Shown in pieces: positions 34,507-42,531 of a stretch of 64,000 nucleotides of DNA. This stretch comes from Glacieibacterium sp965200405 (GTDB lineage: Bacteria > Pseudomonadota > Alphaproteobacteria > Sphingomonadales > Sphingomonadaceae): the NCBI RefSeq assembly GCF_965200405.1, contig NZ_OZ241356.1:3224001-3288000 (forward strand). Reading direction: 5' to 3'. The translations under genes were made by a program, and so were the position numbers. The notes beneath the pieces were generated by a model. It saw only the letters and a program-made list of their open reading frames with translations, ran no database searches and was not told the DNA's origin. Positions within the stretch are counted from its first letter, which is position 1; every line of letters starts with the position of its first letter.

Positions 34507-35561
34507 TTCCACCCGGCTCGACCATCGGCATTCTTGGCGGCGGCCAGCTCGGGCGGATGCTTGCTCTGGCAGCGGCCAACATGGGCTATCGCGTCCACAT
34601 CCTGGCCCCCGAGGATGAACTGCCGGCCGGCGACGTTGCGGCGGAGGTGACGCGCGCCGATTATACCGACCGTGCCGCGCTGCGCAGCTTCGCCGCCTCG
34701 GTCGACGTCGCGACTTTCGAGTTCGAGAACATCGAGGTCGAAGCGGTGCGCTACCTGTCGGAATTGGTCGAGGTCCAGCCACCGGCCCGGGCGCTCGAAA
34801 TCGCGCAGGACCGCCTGGCGGAGAAGCGCTTCGTTTCCGGCCTCGGCGGCCGTGTCGCGCCCTTCCACGCTGTCGACAGCCTCGACGACCTGCACGCGGC
34901 TGTCGCAGCCATAGGTGGCCCCGTAGTCCTGAAGACTCGACGGATGGGCTATGACGGCAAGGGGCAGGCACGGATCATGCAGCCCGCTGATTGCGCCGCC
35001 GCGTGGGAAGCAATCGGCCGCCAACCGGCAATCGCCGAGGCGTTCGTCAGCTTCGAGGTCGAGTTCTCGCTGATCCTGGCGCGCGCCGCGTCAGGGGAGA
35101 CAGTGATCTACGACACGCCCCGCAATCGCCACGACGACGGCGTGCTCGCCGAGAGCCTGATCCCCGCTGGGCCACTGATCGAAACGCAACGGGCCGAGGC
35201 GACTGTGTTGGCCAAGTCGGTGGCGGACGAGCTCGACTATGTCGGCGTACTGACCCTGGAGTTCTTCGCCTGCGCCGACGGTCCGGTGTTCAACGAGATG
35301 GCGCCGCGCGTCCATAACAGCGGCCACTGGACGATCGAGGGCACGCGCGCCTCGCAGTTCGAGAACCATATCCGCGCCGTCTGCGGCCTGCCCCTCGGCT
35401 CGACTGCGCTGACCGCCCCCCGCGTCCGCATGCGCAACCTGCTCGGCGACGCCGTCCACGACTGGCAAGCCCTGCTGGCCGACAACCAGGCCCACCTCCA
35501 CCTCTACGGTAAAAGCGAGATCAAGCCCGGCCGCAAGATGGGGCATGTTACCTGGCTATAG
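34503..35561 (+). CDS. purK: N5-carboxyaminoimidazole ribonucleotide synthase
   Basis: A 352-residue ATP-grasp enzyme that carboxylates AIR using ATP and bicarbonate. The N-terminus IGILGGGQLGRMLALAA is diagnostic. Central ATP-grasp motifs are VLKTRRMGYDGKGQ, EAFVSFEVEFSLILAR and ETVIYDTPRN. The magnesium site is in FNEMAPRVHNSGHW, with a C-terminal GRKMGHVT. Start ATG 34503 is set by the ATGA overlap with purE. Confidence 0.97.
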   Translation: MIPPGSTIGILGGGQLGRMLALAAANMGYRVHILAPEDELPAGDVAAEVTRADYTDRAALRSFAASVDVATFEFENIEVEAVRYLSELVEVQPPARALEIAQDRLAEKRFVSGLGGRVAPFHAVDSLDDLHAAVAAIGGPVVLKTRRMGYDGKGQARIMQPADCAAAWEAIGRQPAIAEAFVSFEVEFSLILARAASGETVIYDTPRNRHDDGVLAESLIPAGPLIETQRAEATVLAKSVADELDYVGVLTLEFFACADGPVFNEMAPRVHNSGHWTIEGTRASQFENHIRAVCGLPLGSTALTAPRVRMRNLLGDAVHDWQALLADNQAHLHLYGKSEIKPGRKMGHVTWL

Positions 35562-35654
35562 CGCGACCGCGGACATTAAGCGGTTTGCAACGACGGGTGT
35601 GCTTATTGCGACGCAGAAGGTCGGCACTATCGGGCGACCCGACGGGGGCATTGA

Positions 35655-36641
35655 ATGTCGGCACTCAGGATCAGTCCACTCCTTATCACCCCCGAAGCCT
35701 CCGCAGATCACGCAAATATCACAGGCCATTCCAATGTATCTAAGGCGCTTACGGCCTTTGCATCGGCAACTCGTCATAACCGTGGGCAACTTTTAGCTTT
35801 CGTTCTCTTTGCCATGGTCGACTTCGCCTGGGCTTGTGCCGTAGGCATCAGATTCACTGGAATTGTCGAATTCATCCTGTCAGGTGCAGGACTTCTTGCA
35901 GTCGGTCTATTATGGCGATCGTTTCGACGAATTGAAAAATTTGGCGAGGCGGTCGGCAATTTTGGCCTTTGGATGTGCTTGGTCGGCGCCATAGTGGTAT
36001 TCAGCTATTTGTGCGCGCATCTTTCATTGCCGCTGCTCGATTCTAGATTTGTTGCTGCGGACCGCGCGCTTGGCTTTGACTGGCTCGCGTGGAACAGCTT
36101 CGTTGAAGCTCACCCTTCGTTCAAGATAGTCTTGGCAATCGCTTATGGCAGCTTGTCATGGCAACTGATGGCGGTCTGCTTTATCGCTCCGTTCTCGCAC
36201 GATCGCGGCCGGGCGAGCGAATTCCTTTGGATTACACTGCTGACGGCGATTAGCGCTTGCCTGATCAGCGGCGTACTGCCCGCGGAAGGCGCGCTGCCAT
36301 TCTTCAATGTTGGTAAGGCAGTGTGGATCGACGATCTCCATACCCTGCGAAATGGCGGACCGATGACATTTGAGATCAGTCATTCCCAGGGGATCGTCAC
36401 TTTCCCGTCATTTCACGCCGCGTTATGCTTAATTTTCTCTTGGTCGTTTAGACGGATGCGCTTCTTCGGCGGGGCTGCCATCGGGCTCAACCTGATGATG
36501 CTAATCTCGACCCCCACTAAAGGTGGTCACTACCTAGTGGACGTCATCGCGGGCCTGGTCTTGGCCTTGGTGGCGATACTGGTCGTTCGCCGATGCCGCA
36601 ACACGGGCGCGCTCGAACAGCCAGACGCGGATGGCGGATGA
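35655..36641 (+). CDS. PAP2-superfamily membrane protein (PAP2_3 / inositol-phosphoceramide-synthase-like)
   Basis: A 328-residue integral membrane protein with about six helices. PAP2 catalytic motifs are degenerate but present: TFPSFHAAL (C2, with His) and TPTKGGHYLVDVIAG (C3, His...Asp). This spacing matches the PAP2_3 group, which includes phosphoinositol-transferases and AUR1-type sphingolipid enzymes; a lipid phosphotransferase or phosphatase role is inferred. Codon use and GC are visibly lower than in neighbours (many A/T third positions in 35655-36560), suggesting recent acquisition. The last 108 bases overlap the RHH gene on the other strand. Confidence 0.8.
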   Translation: MSALRISPLLITPEASADHANITGHSNVSKALTAFASATRHNRGQLLAFVLFAMVDFAWACAVGIRFTGIVEFILSGAGLLAVGLLWRSFRRIEKFGEAVGNFGLWMCLVGAIVVFSYLCAHLSLPLLDSRFVAADRALGFDWLAWNSFVEAHPSFKIVLAIAYGSLSWQLMAVCFIAPFSHDRGRASEFLWITLLTAISACLISGVLPAEGALPFFNVGKAVWIDDLHTLRNGGPMTFEISHSQGIVTFPSFHAALCLIFSWSFRRMRFFGGAAIGLNLMMLISTPTKGGHYLVDVIAGLVLALVAILVVRRCRNTGALEQPDADGG

Positions 36642-36821
36642 CAGGTTGGTGGTGCGCGCCTCGTCAATCTCTGTGACGAGCGCGACCAGGGTCCGGTCGT
36701 CCTCGGCGGCTGCAGTGCGCAACGCCGCCCAGAACACCGGTTCCAGGCTGACCGAAGTGGCGTGGCCCGCGATCTTGAACGAGCCCTTGACCAGGCCGCT
36801 CGCAGGCTTTGCCACCGCCAT
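36534..36821 (-). CDS. ribbon-helix-helix (RHH_4) DNA-binding protein
   Basis: A 95-residue protein. The core HATSVSLEPVFWAALRTAAAEDDRTLVALVTEID...NLSSAIRVWLFERAR fits the RHH_4 (PF13467) alphaproteobacterial family. The first strand ATSVSLE would contact DNA. ATG 36821 overlaps the phaB stop (TGATG), so it is coupled to acetoacetyl-CoA reductase. The final ~25 residues (after FERAR) extend beyond the usual family end and are encoded antisense to the PAP2 gene's 3' end. That tail may be an acquired extension after the original stop was lost. Confidence 0.82.
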   Translation of the reverse strand: MAVAKPASGLVKGSFKIAGHATSVSLEPVFWAALRTAAAEDDRTLVALVTEIDEARTTNLSSAIRVWLFERARVAASANDQYRHQGQDQARDDVH

Positions 36822-37543
36822 CAGTACATGTGCTGCCCGCCATTGAGGGACAGCGTCGAGCCAGTGATGAAGCCCGCATCCTCGCCGGTCAGGAAAACGA
36901 CGCCGCGCGCAATCTCGCTGGCCTTGCCGAGGCGCCCGACCGGAATCTTGGCGACGATCTTTTCCAGCACGTCGGCAGGGACGGCAGCGACCATGTCGGT
37001 GTCGATATAACCCGGCGCGATGGCATTGACCGTGATCCCGGCGCGCGCGCCTTCCTGGGCCAGCGCCTTGGTGAAGCCGTGGATGCCGGACTTGGCAGCG
37101 GCGTAGTTGACCTGGCCGTATTGGCCGCCCTGCCCGTTGATCGAACCGATGCTGACGATCCGGCCGAAGCCGCGCTGGCGCATCCCGGCAAACACTGCCT
37201 TGGCCATGTTGAAGCAGCCGCCGAGGTTCACGTCCATGACCTCGCGCCACATTTCGTAGGTCATCTTGAGCAGCGTGCCGTCACGGGTAATGCCGGCATT
37301 GTTGACCAGCACGTCCACCGGGCCGAGGTCGGCTTCGACCTGCTTGACGCCGTCGAGACAGGCCTGGTGATCGGCAACGTTCCACTTATAGGCCTTGATG
37401 CCGGTGCGCGCCGTGAACCCGGCCGCCTTCGCGTCGTCGCCGCCATAGTTTGCCGCGACGGTCATGCCTTCGGCCTGAAGCGCCAGACTGATCGCCTCGC
37501 CGATACCGCGCGTGCCGCCCGTGACGATCGCTACCCGTGCCAT
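36821..37543 (-). CDS. phaB: acetoacetyl-CoA reductase
   Basis: A 240-residue short-chain dehydrogenase reducing acetoacetyl-CoA to (R)-3-hydroxybutyryl-CoA with NADPH for polyhydroxyalkanoate synthesis. Motifs: IVTGGTRGIGEAI, VLVNNAGITRDGTLLKM, SIGSINGQGGQYGQ, Tyr-x3-Lys in VNYAAAKSG, and a C-terminal GSTLSLNGGQHMY characteristic of PhaB over FabG. No phaA or phaC is adjacent; an RHH repressor follows. Confidence 0.93.
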   Translation of the reverse strand: MARVAIVTGGTRGIGEAISLALQAEGMTVAANYGGDDAKAAGFTARTGIKAYKWNVADHQACLDGVKQVEADLGPVDVLVNNAGITRDGTLLKMTYEMWREVMDVNLGGCFNMAKAVFAGMRQRGFGRIVSIGSINGQGGQYGQVNYAAAKSGIHGFTKALAQEGARAGITVNAIAPGYIDTDMVAAVPADVLEKIVAKIPVGRLGKASEIARGVVFLTGEDAGFITGSTLSLNGGQHMY

Positions 37544-37575
37544 GCTATTCTCCCAGGATGTGTTTTGCGGCGAGA

Positions 37576-38580
37576 CTATTGCGGCGTGGCCCAGCCCGCA
37601 AGTTCACGCCTCAGTAAATCTTTCAGCATCTCGACGCCGATGTCGGTTGCGTTCAGGCATGGCAGGTAGGCGAAGTCCACGCCACCATTCTCCATGAACG
37701 TCTCGCGGCCTTCGCGCGCGATTTCGTCGAGCGTTTCCAGATTGTCGGCGGAGAAGCCGGGCGACACCACCGCAACCTTCGTGATGCCCTCCGCCGCCAG
37801 TTCGGTCAGCGTCGCGTCAGTATAGGGCTTAAGCCATTCCGCCCGCCCCAGCCGAGACTGGAAGCTGACCCGCAGCGGCAGGCTGAGCCGCCCAGCCAGC
37901 AAACGCGCCGTCTTGCGGCAATGGCAATGATAGGGATCACCGAGGTCGAGCGTCCGTCGCGGCATGCCGTGGAACGAGGCAAGGACCAGTTGCGGCTTAA
38001 AATCCAAAGCGGACAGGCTTGCCTCCACGGACGCGGCCAGCGCCTGGATGTAGGCCGGATCGTCGTGATAGGCGGGCAAGGTACGCAATGCCGGCTGCCA
38101 GCGCCAGCTGGACACGGTCTCGTAGACCTGCTGGTTGACCGTGCCGGTCGTAGCACTGCTGTACTGCGGATACAGGGGCGCGATCAGGATGCGCTCGCAA
38201 CCGGCATCCTTAAGTGCGGCGAGGCGGTCAGGGATGGAAGGATTGCCGTAGCGCATCGCCCAATCGACCATGACGTCGGGAAATGCCGTCGCCATCGCCG
38301 CCGCCTGCGCCTTGGTGATCGAGGCTAGGGGCGAGCCGTCGCCGGTCCACACCCGGGCATAGTTCGCCGCCGTCGTCTTAGGACGGCGGCGCAGGACGAC
38401 GCCGTGGAGCAACGGCGTCCAGAAGATGCGCGGCAATTCGACAACGCGGCGGTCTGAAAGAAACTCCGCCAGATAGCGGCGCACCGATGGAATGTCGGCC
38501 GCATCGGGCGTGCCGAGATTGACCAGCAGCATCCCGACCTTGCCGAACGCGACGGGTGGATGATCGACAGGCAGGCTCAC
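37576..38580 (-). CDS. hemH: ferrochelatase
   Basis: A 334-residue enzyme inserting Fe2+ into protoporphyrin IX. Motifs: MLLVNLGTPDAADIPSVRRYLAEFLSD at the N-terminus, LYPQYSSATTG, LVLASFHGMPRR with the proposed catalytic His, DPYHCHCRKTARLL, and the late SPGFSADNLETLDEI. The GTG start at 38580 overlaps the stop of the upstream molybdopterin subunit gene in a GTGA. Confidence 0.96.
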   Translation of the reverse strand: MSLPVDHPPVAFGKVGMLLVNLGTPDAADIPSVRRYLAEFLSDRRVVELPRIFWTPLLHGVVLRRRPKTTAANYARVWTGDGSPLASITKAQAAAMATAFPDVMVDWAMRYGNPSIPDRLAALKDAGCERILIAPLYPQYSSATTGTVNQQVYETVSSWRWQPALRTLPAYHDDPAYIQALAASVEASLSALDFKPQLVLASFHGMPRRTLDLGDPYHCHCRKTARLLAGRLSLPLRVSFQSRLGRAEWLKPYTDATLTELAAEGITKVAVVSPGFSADNLETLDEIAREGRETFMENGGVDFAYLPCLNATDIGVEMLKDLLRRELAGWATPQ

Positions 38581-40799
38581 GCCGCAGTCGCAAACGGCAA
38601 GTCGCGGAGGCGCTGGCCGCCCGCCGCGAAGATCGCGTTGGCGACGGCGGGAGCAATAGGCGGGAGGCCGGGCTCGCCGACGCCTCCCAGCGGTGCAGTG
38701 CTGGTCATGATGATGGTCGTGATCTCCGGCGTTTCGGCAAGCGTCAGCAATGGATAGCGATCGAAGTTGGCCTGCTCCACTACGCCGTCCTTGAAAGTAA
38801 TGCGGCCCTTCAGCGCGGCGGTCAGTCCATAGATGATGCCGCTCTCGATCTGGGCGCGAACGATGCCTGGATTCACGACCGGGCCGCAGTCGATCGCTGC
38901 CCAGACGCGGATGACGCGGGGACCATCCTTGCCGATGACGACCTCGGCGACCTCGGCGACGATGCTGCCGAAACTCTCGACCAGCGCGATGCCGCGACCG
39001 GTGTTGGGCTCGACCAGCCCAAGTGGTCCCGACGCAGCCAGTACGGCGCGCACGACGGCGGCATGGCGAGGCGCATCGTGGAGCATCGACAGGCGAAAAG
39101 CACCGGGATCGACGCCCGCTGCATGCGCCATCTCATCGATGAAGCTCTCGACGAAGAAGCCCGAGAAGCTATGCCCGACGGAGCGCCAGAAGCCGAGCGG
39201 CACCGGCAAATCGACCAGCGCGTGTTCGACCGACATGGCGCCGAAGTCATACGGCAGATCCTGCGTACCATCGACGCCCTGCGCGCTGGGCTTGGCCTTG
39301 CCGCCCATCGCCGGGAAGTTGCGGTTCATGAAGCTGGTTCCGACGTCAGGGACCGCGACGCGACTGCCCCAGGCGGCGATACGGTGGTCGGCTCCGACGA
39401 GGCCGCGCATGCGGGCCGCGGCCGCAGGGCGGAAGCGGTCCTGCGCGGTGTCTTCCTCGCGGGTCAGGATGACCTGGACCGGCGCTTTCACGGCGCGGGC
39501 GATCAGCGCCGCCTGGACGCAGACGTCGGACTCTGCCTTGCGGCCGAAGCCACCGCCGAGCAGCGTCGGATGAACCGTCACCGCCGACTCCTCGATACCG
39601 AGCGCTTTTGCGACAGCCCAGACAACCAAAGTGATCGATTGCGTAGGGGCCCAGATTTCGGCACGGCCGTTACCGACGCGCGCAGTGGCGTTCATCGGCT
39701 CCATGCAGGCGTGTGCGGCGAATGGCACGGTATAGTCGGCGGTGATCACGCCCTTGCCATCGAGTACCGAGGCATCGCCGGACTTGGCGACGACCTCTCC
39801 CGGATGCGCGAGCGCGGATTTGAGCGCCAGCTCCATCCAGTTGCCCGCGACCTTGGGCTGGGCGGCGAACTTCGCCTCGACCCTCTCCAGCCCGGTCTTC
39901 GCCGCGTGGAAGCCATCGGCGACCACAGCCACCCATGAAGGCCCCTTGACGATCCGAACGTCCGCCGGTCCCGTCGCAGAAACGAGCCTGGGGTCGCCGA
40001 CCGGGCCGGAGCGCACGGCGGCGTAGAGCATCCCCGGCAACCGAACATCGAGGCCAAAGTGCGCTGTACCATCGACCTTGCCCGGGATATCGAGCCGCTG
40101 CACCGCCTTGCCCATCAGCATCCGCGATTTGGCCGGCCGCAACGTTGGAGATGATGGCGCGTCCTCCATCGCCGCCTTGCCGGCCAGGTCGGCGAAGCGA
40201 GCGCTGCGGGCCTTGTAGGTGACGAAGCCGGCGCGGGTGTCGCACTCCCGCCAGTCGACATCCCAGTCCCGCGCCGCCGCGCGGCACAGCATCTCTCGCG
40301 CCGAGGCCCCCGCGAGCCGGATGGTGTCGTGAAAACCGCGGATCGAGGTGCTGCCGCCCGTCAGTTGCACGTCGTAATGTTCGATGACGGCGCCGAGCGC
40401 CCAGCCCGCGATGCCGCGCAATGGTGCCGGGATACTCGGGGTTACGTCGGCGATGAAGCCTTTGTTGGCATAGATCGGATGCAAAGGTGCCGGCTCAACG
40501 CTGACGGTCGCCCAGTCGGCGCCAAGTTCATCGGCGAGGATCTGCGGCAGGCTGGTGTAGACGCCCTGCCCCATCTCGGCCTGCGGCACCGCGACGACGA
40601 TGCGACCATCGGTGCCGATCTTGACCCAGCCGTTGATCAGCGTCTCGTCTCGTGCCGCGACCCAGTTGAGCGCGCGTTGGCGCGGCCATACCGCATAGCC
40701 GACGACCAGCCCGACCGCCGAACCGGTGCCGATCAGGAAGTTGCGACGGTTGACGCGGCCGCGCTTGGGGGTCGGTGTCTCGGGATCGGAACGGGCCAT
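38577..40799 (-). CDS. molybdopterin-binding subunit of an aldehyde/isoquinoline oxidoreductase (IorB-like), Tat-exported
   Basis: A 740-residue xanthine-dehydrogenase-family large subunit. The N-terminus has a twin-arginine signal (VNRRNFLIGTGSAVGL), so it is exported folded. Molybdopterin-cofactor motifs include QAEMGQGVYTSLPQILADELGA, GGGFGRKAESD and GFWRSVGHSFSGFFVESFIDE, and the likely catalytic glutamate is near GGVGEPGLPPIAPA. Family members pair with a separate [2Fe-2S] subunit; none is adjacent here. Downstream hemH is coupled. Substrate unknown (aldehyde or N-heterocycle by family). Confidence 0.9.
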   Translation of the reverse strand: MARSDPETPTPKRGRVNRRNFLIGTGSAVGLVVGYAVWPRQRALNWVAARDETLINGWVKIGTDGRIVVAVPQAEMGQGVYTSLPQILADELGADWATVSVEPAPLHPIYANKGFIADVTPSIPAPLRGIAGWALGAVIEHYDVQLTGGSTSIRGFHDTIRLAGASAREMLCRAAARDWDVDWRECDTRAGFVTYKARSARFADLAGKAAMEDAPSSPTLRPAKSRMLMGKAVQRLDIPGKVDGTAHFGLDVRLPGMLYAAVRSGPVGDPRLVSATGPADVRIVKGPSWVAVVADGFHAAKTGLERVEAKFAAQPKVAGNWMELALKSALAHPGEVVAKSGDASVLDGKGVITADYTVPFAAHACMEPMNATARVGNGRAEIWAPTQSITLVVWAVAKALGIEESAVTVHPTLLGGGFGRKAESDVCVQAALIARAVKAPVQVILTREEDTAQDRFRPAAAARMRGLVGADHRIAAWGSRVAVPDVGTSFMNRNFPAMGGKAKPSAQGVDGTQDLPYDFGAMSVEHALVDLPVPLGFWRSVGHSFSGFFVESFIDEMAHAAGVDPGAFRLSMLHDAPRHAAVVRAVLAASGPLGLVEPNTGRGIALVESFGSIVAEVAEVVIGKDGPRVIRVWAAIDCGPVVNPGIVRAQIESGIIYGLTAALKGRITFKDGVVEQANFDRYPLLTLAETPEITTIIMTSTAPLGGVGEPGLPPIAPAVANAIFAAGGQRLRDLPFATAA

Positions 40800-40895
40800 G
40801 CGCAGTCGATAGCCCGGCGACGGGCACTTGTCTAAGGCAGGGTGGCAGGCCGCCGATACTTGGCAAATTGCGCCTTACGGCGTTAATGGCAGGCG

Positions 40896-42392
40896 ATGCT
40901 GCAGCCCGCTACCGATCCGCTCGCCGTCGCTGCCGGAGTTGGCGCCTCGGTGGTCGGTGCCGGGGACGGGCTGCGACATTTCACCGAAAGTTCGTTCGCC
41001 GAAAGCGGCGACGCCGACCGCGACTATCGCCTGATGGCCGACAATCTGCCGATCCTGTCGTGGATGGCCAACGCCGACGGCTACATCTTCTGGTATAACC
41101 GCCACTGGTACGAATACACCGGGTGCAGCCCGACGCAGCTCGAAGGCTGGGGGTGGCGATCGGTCCACGATCCAGAGACTTTGCCCCAGGTGATGTCCAA
41201 CTGGGCGGAGGCTGTCGAGCGCGGCGAGAGTTTCGAGATGACCTTCCCGCTGCGCGCCGCCGACGGCAGCTTTCGCCCGTTCCTGACCCGCGCCCAGCCT
41301 GTCCGTAACACCGACGGCAAGGTGACGCGCTGGTACGGCGTCAACATCGACGTCAGCGGAGCCGCGGCGCTCGCGTCCCGACTGAGCGAGTCCGAGACCG
41401 CGATGCGCGCCTTCTTCGAGACGGCGGGCGTCTACACGGCGGTCATCGAGATCGACGAGCGGGACTTCACTTTCATCGTCGCCAACCGGCGCATGGCGCG
41501 CTTCTGGGGAGCGGAGTCGATCACCGGGCGCAGCGCCCGTTCGCTGAGAAACGGCAAGCTGGCGCGCGGAATGATGACTGCACTGAAGCGCGGCCATGCC
41601 GCGGGCGAGCCGACGACCACCGAATATCCGTTCGCCGGGCCGGATGGCGAGCGCTGGTTCACCGCGACTCTGACCCCGATGCCACCCGGCACCAGCGGGC
41701 GTCGGCGCCTGTCGATTGCCAGTATCGACATTACCGCCCGCAAACGCGCCGAGGCGGCGCTGGCTACGGCCGTCGAGACAAAGGACATGCTGCTCCACGA
41801 GGTCAACCACCGGGTCAAGAACAGCCTGCAGCTGGTTACCGCATTGCTGTCGCTGCAGGCGGCACAGGCCGTCGACCCCGTGCTGCGGGCCAGCCTGGTC
41901 GAGGCGCGCGGCCGGGTCTCGGTGGTCGCTTCGATGCACCAGCGGCTGTATTCGACCAGTGCCCATGACCGGGTCGATATCGTCGCCTATCTTTGCGAGC
42001 TGGCCGAGGAAAGTGTTTCGGCGCTCAATGCCGGCGGGCGGGTGGTGCTCGACTTCGCTGCGACGGACGAGATTGTCCTGCCGTTGAGCCAGGCTGTGCC
42101 GCTGGCGCTGGTCGTCAGCGAGCTCATCACCAATGCGATGAAATACGCTTATCCCGGCGACGTTGCGGGCATCATTCGCCTGCACCTGTCACGCACGGAA
42201 CAGGGCGACGTGCGCGTGTTCGTCGGCGACACGGGACCGGGACTTCCGGAAGGCTTCAGCCTGCTGCGCTCGGGATCGCTGGGCATGAAGATCGTGCGGT
42301 CGCTGACGCGGCAGCTGCAGGCAGTGGTAAACCTTTGCCCGCAAAATCCCGGTGCGGGGTTCGAGATCGTCGTACCGAGGGAAGCGGCCTAA
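40896..42392 (+). CDS. dual-PAS sensor histidine kinase, HisKA_2 type
   Basis: A 498-residue soluble kinase. The first PAS domain (about 40-170; LPILSWMANADGYIFWYNRHWYEY and WGWRSVHDPETLP) is of the PAS_3 type seen in light/redox sensors but lacks the LOV cysteine motif. The second PAS (about 175-290) has FTFIVANRRMARFWGAESITG. The HisKA_2 dimerisation domain has His305 in LHEVNHRVKNSLQLVTALLS, and the ATPase domain shows ALVVSELITNAMKYAYPG and GDTGPGLPEGF. No response regulator is adjacent. Divergent from the IorB-like gene. Confidence 0.92.
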   Translation: MLQPATDPLAVAAGVGASVVGAGDGLRHFTESSFAESGDADRDYRLMADNLPILSWMANADGYIFWYNRHWYEYTGCSPTQLEGWGWRSVHDPETLPQVMSNWAEAVERGESFEMTFPLRAADGSFRPFLTRAQPVRNTDGKVTRWYGVNIDVSGAAALASRLSESETAMRAFFETAGVYTAVIEIDERDFTFIVANRRMARFWGAESITGRSARSLRNGKLARGMMTALKRGHAAGEPTTTEYPFAGPDGERWFTATLTPMPPGTSGRRRLSIASIDITARKRAEAALATAVETKDMLLHEVNHRVKNSLQLVTALLSLQAAQAVDPVLRASLVEARGRVSVVASMHQRLYSTSAHDRVDIVAYLCELAEESVSALNAGGRVVLDFAATDEIVLPLSQAVPLALVVSELITNAMKYAYPGDVAGIIRLHLSRTEQGDVRVFVGDTGPGLPEGFSLLRSGSLGMKIVRSLTRQLQAVVNLCPQNPGAGFEIVVPREAA

Positions 42393-42400
42393 ACGCCTGC

Positions 42401-42424
42401 GACCTCTCCCAACTGGGAGAGGTC
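42401..42424 (+). terminator. perfect hairpin after the PAS kinase gene
   Basis: A 10-bp perfect stem (42401-42410 with 42415-42424, loop AACT) starts 8 bases after the kinase stop and is followed 6 bases later by CGTTTTG. Layout of a weak intrinsic terminator. Confidence 0.6.
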
Positions 42425-42501
42425 GAGAGACGTTTTGCTTGCCACGGACCGGGAGAGCGGCTTGTTCCCGGAATACGCCCTTCTTGGCGCTGACGCGTCG
42501 G

Positions 42502-42525
42502 TCCCTCCCCCCGCGGGGGGAGGGA
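42502..42525 (-). terminator. 24-bp GC palindrome after aceA
   Basis: A fully self-complementary 24-bp sequence of C6/G6 blocks with a GCGC-type centre lies 7 bases beyond the aceA stop. Without a U-tract it could be an mRNA end-stabiliser or bidirectional terminator. Confidence 0.45.
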
Positions 42526-42531
42526 GAGGGC

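Noticed and set aside
38556..39938. 460-residue plus-strand frame inside the IorB-like gene
   Set aside because: Antisense shadow of a Tat-signal-bearing molybdopterin subunit with clear motifs.
18361..40799. Treating the CoxM/CoxS pair and the IorB-like subunit as one enzyme
   Set aside because: They are 19 kb apart, belong to different subunit architectures (CoxL-type versus IorB-type partners), and the IorB-like protein carries a Tat signal while the Cox-type subunits do not.
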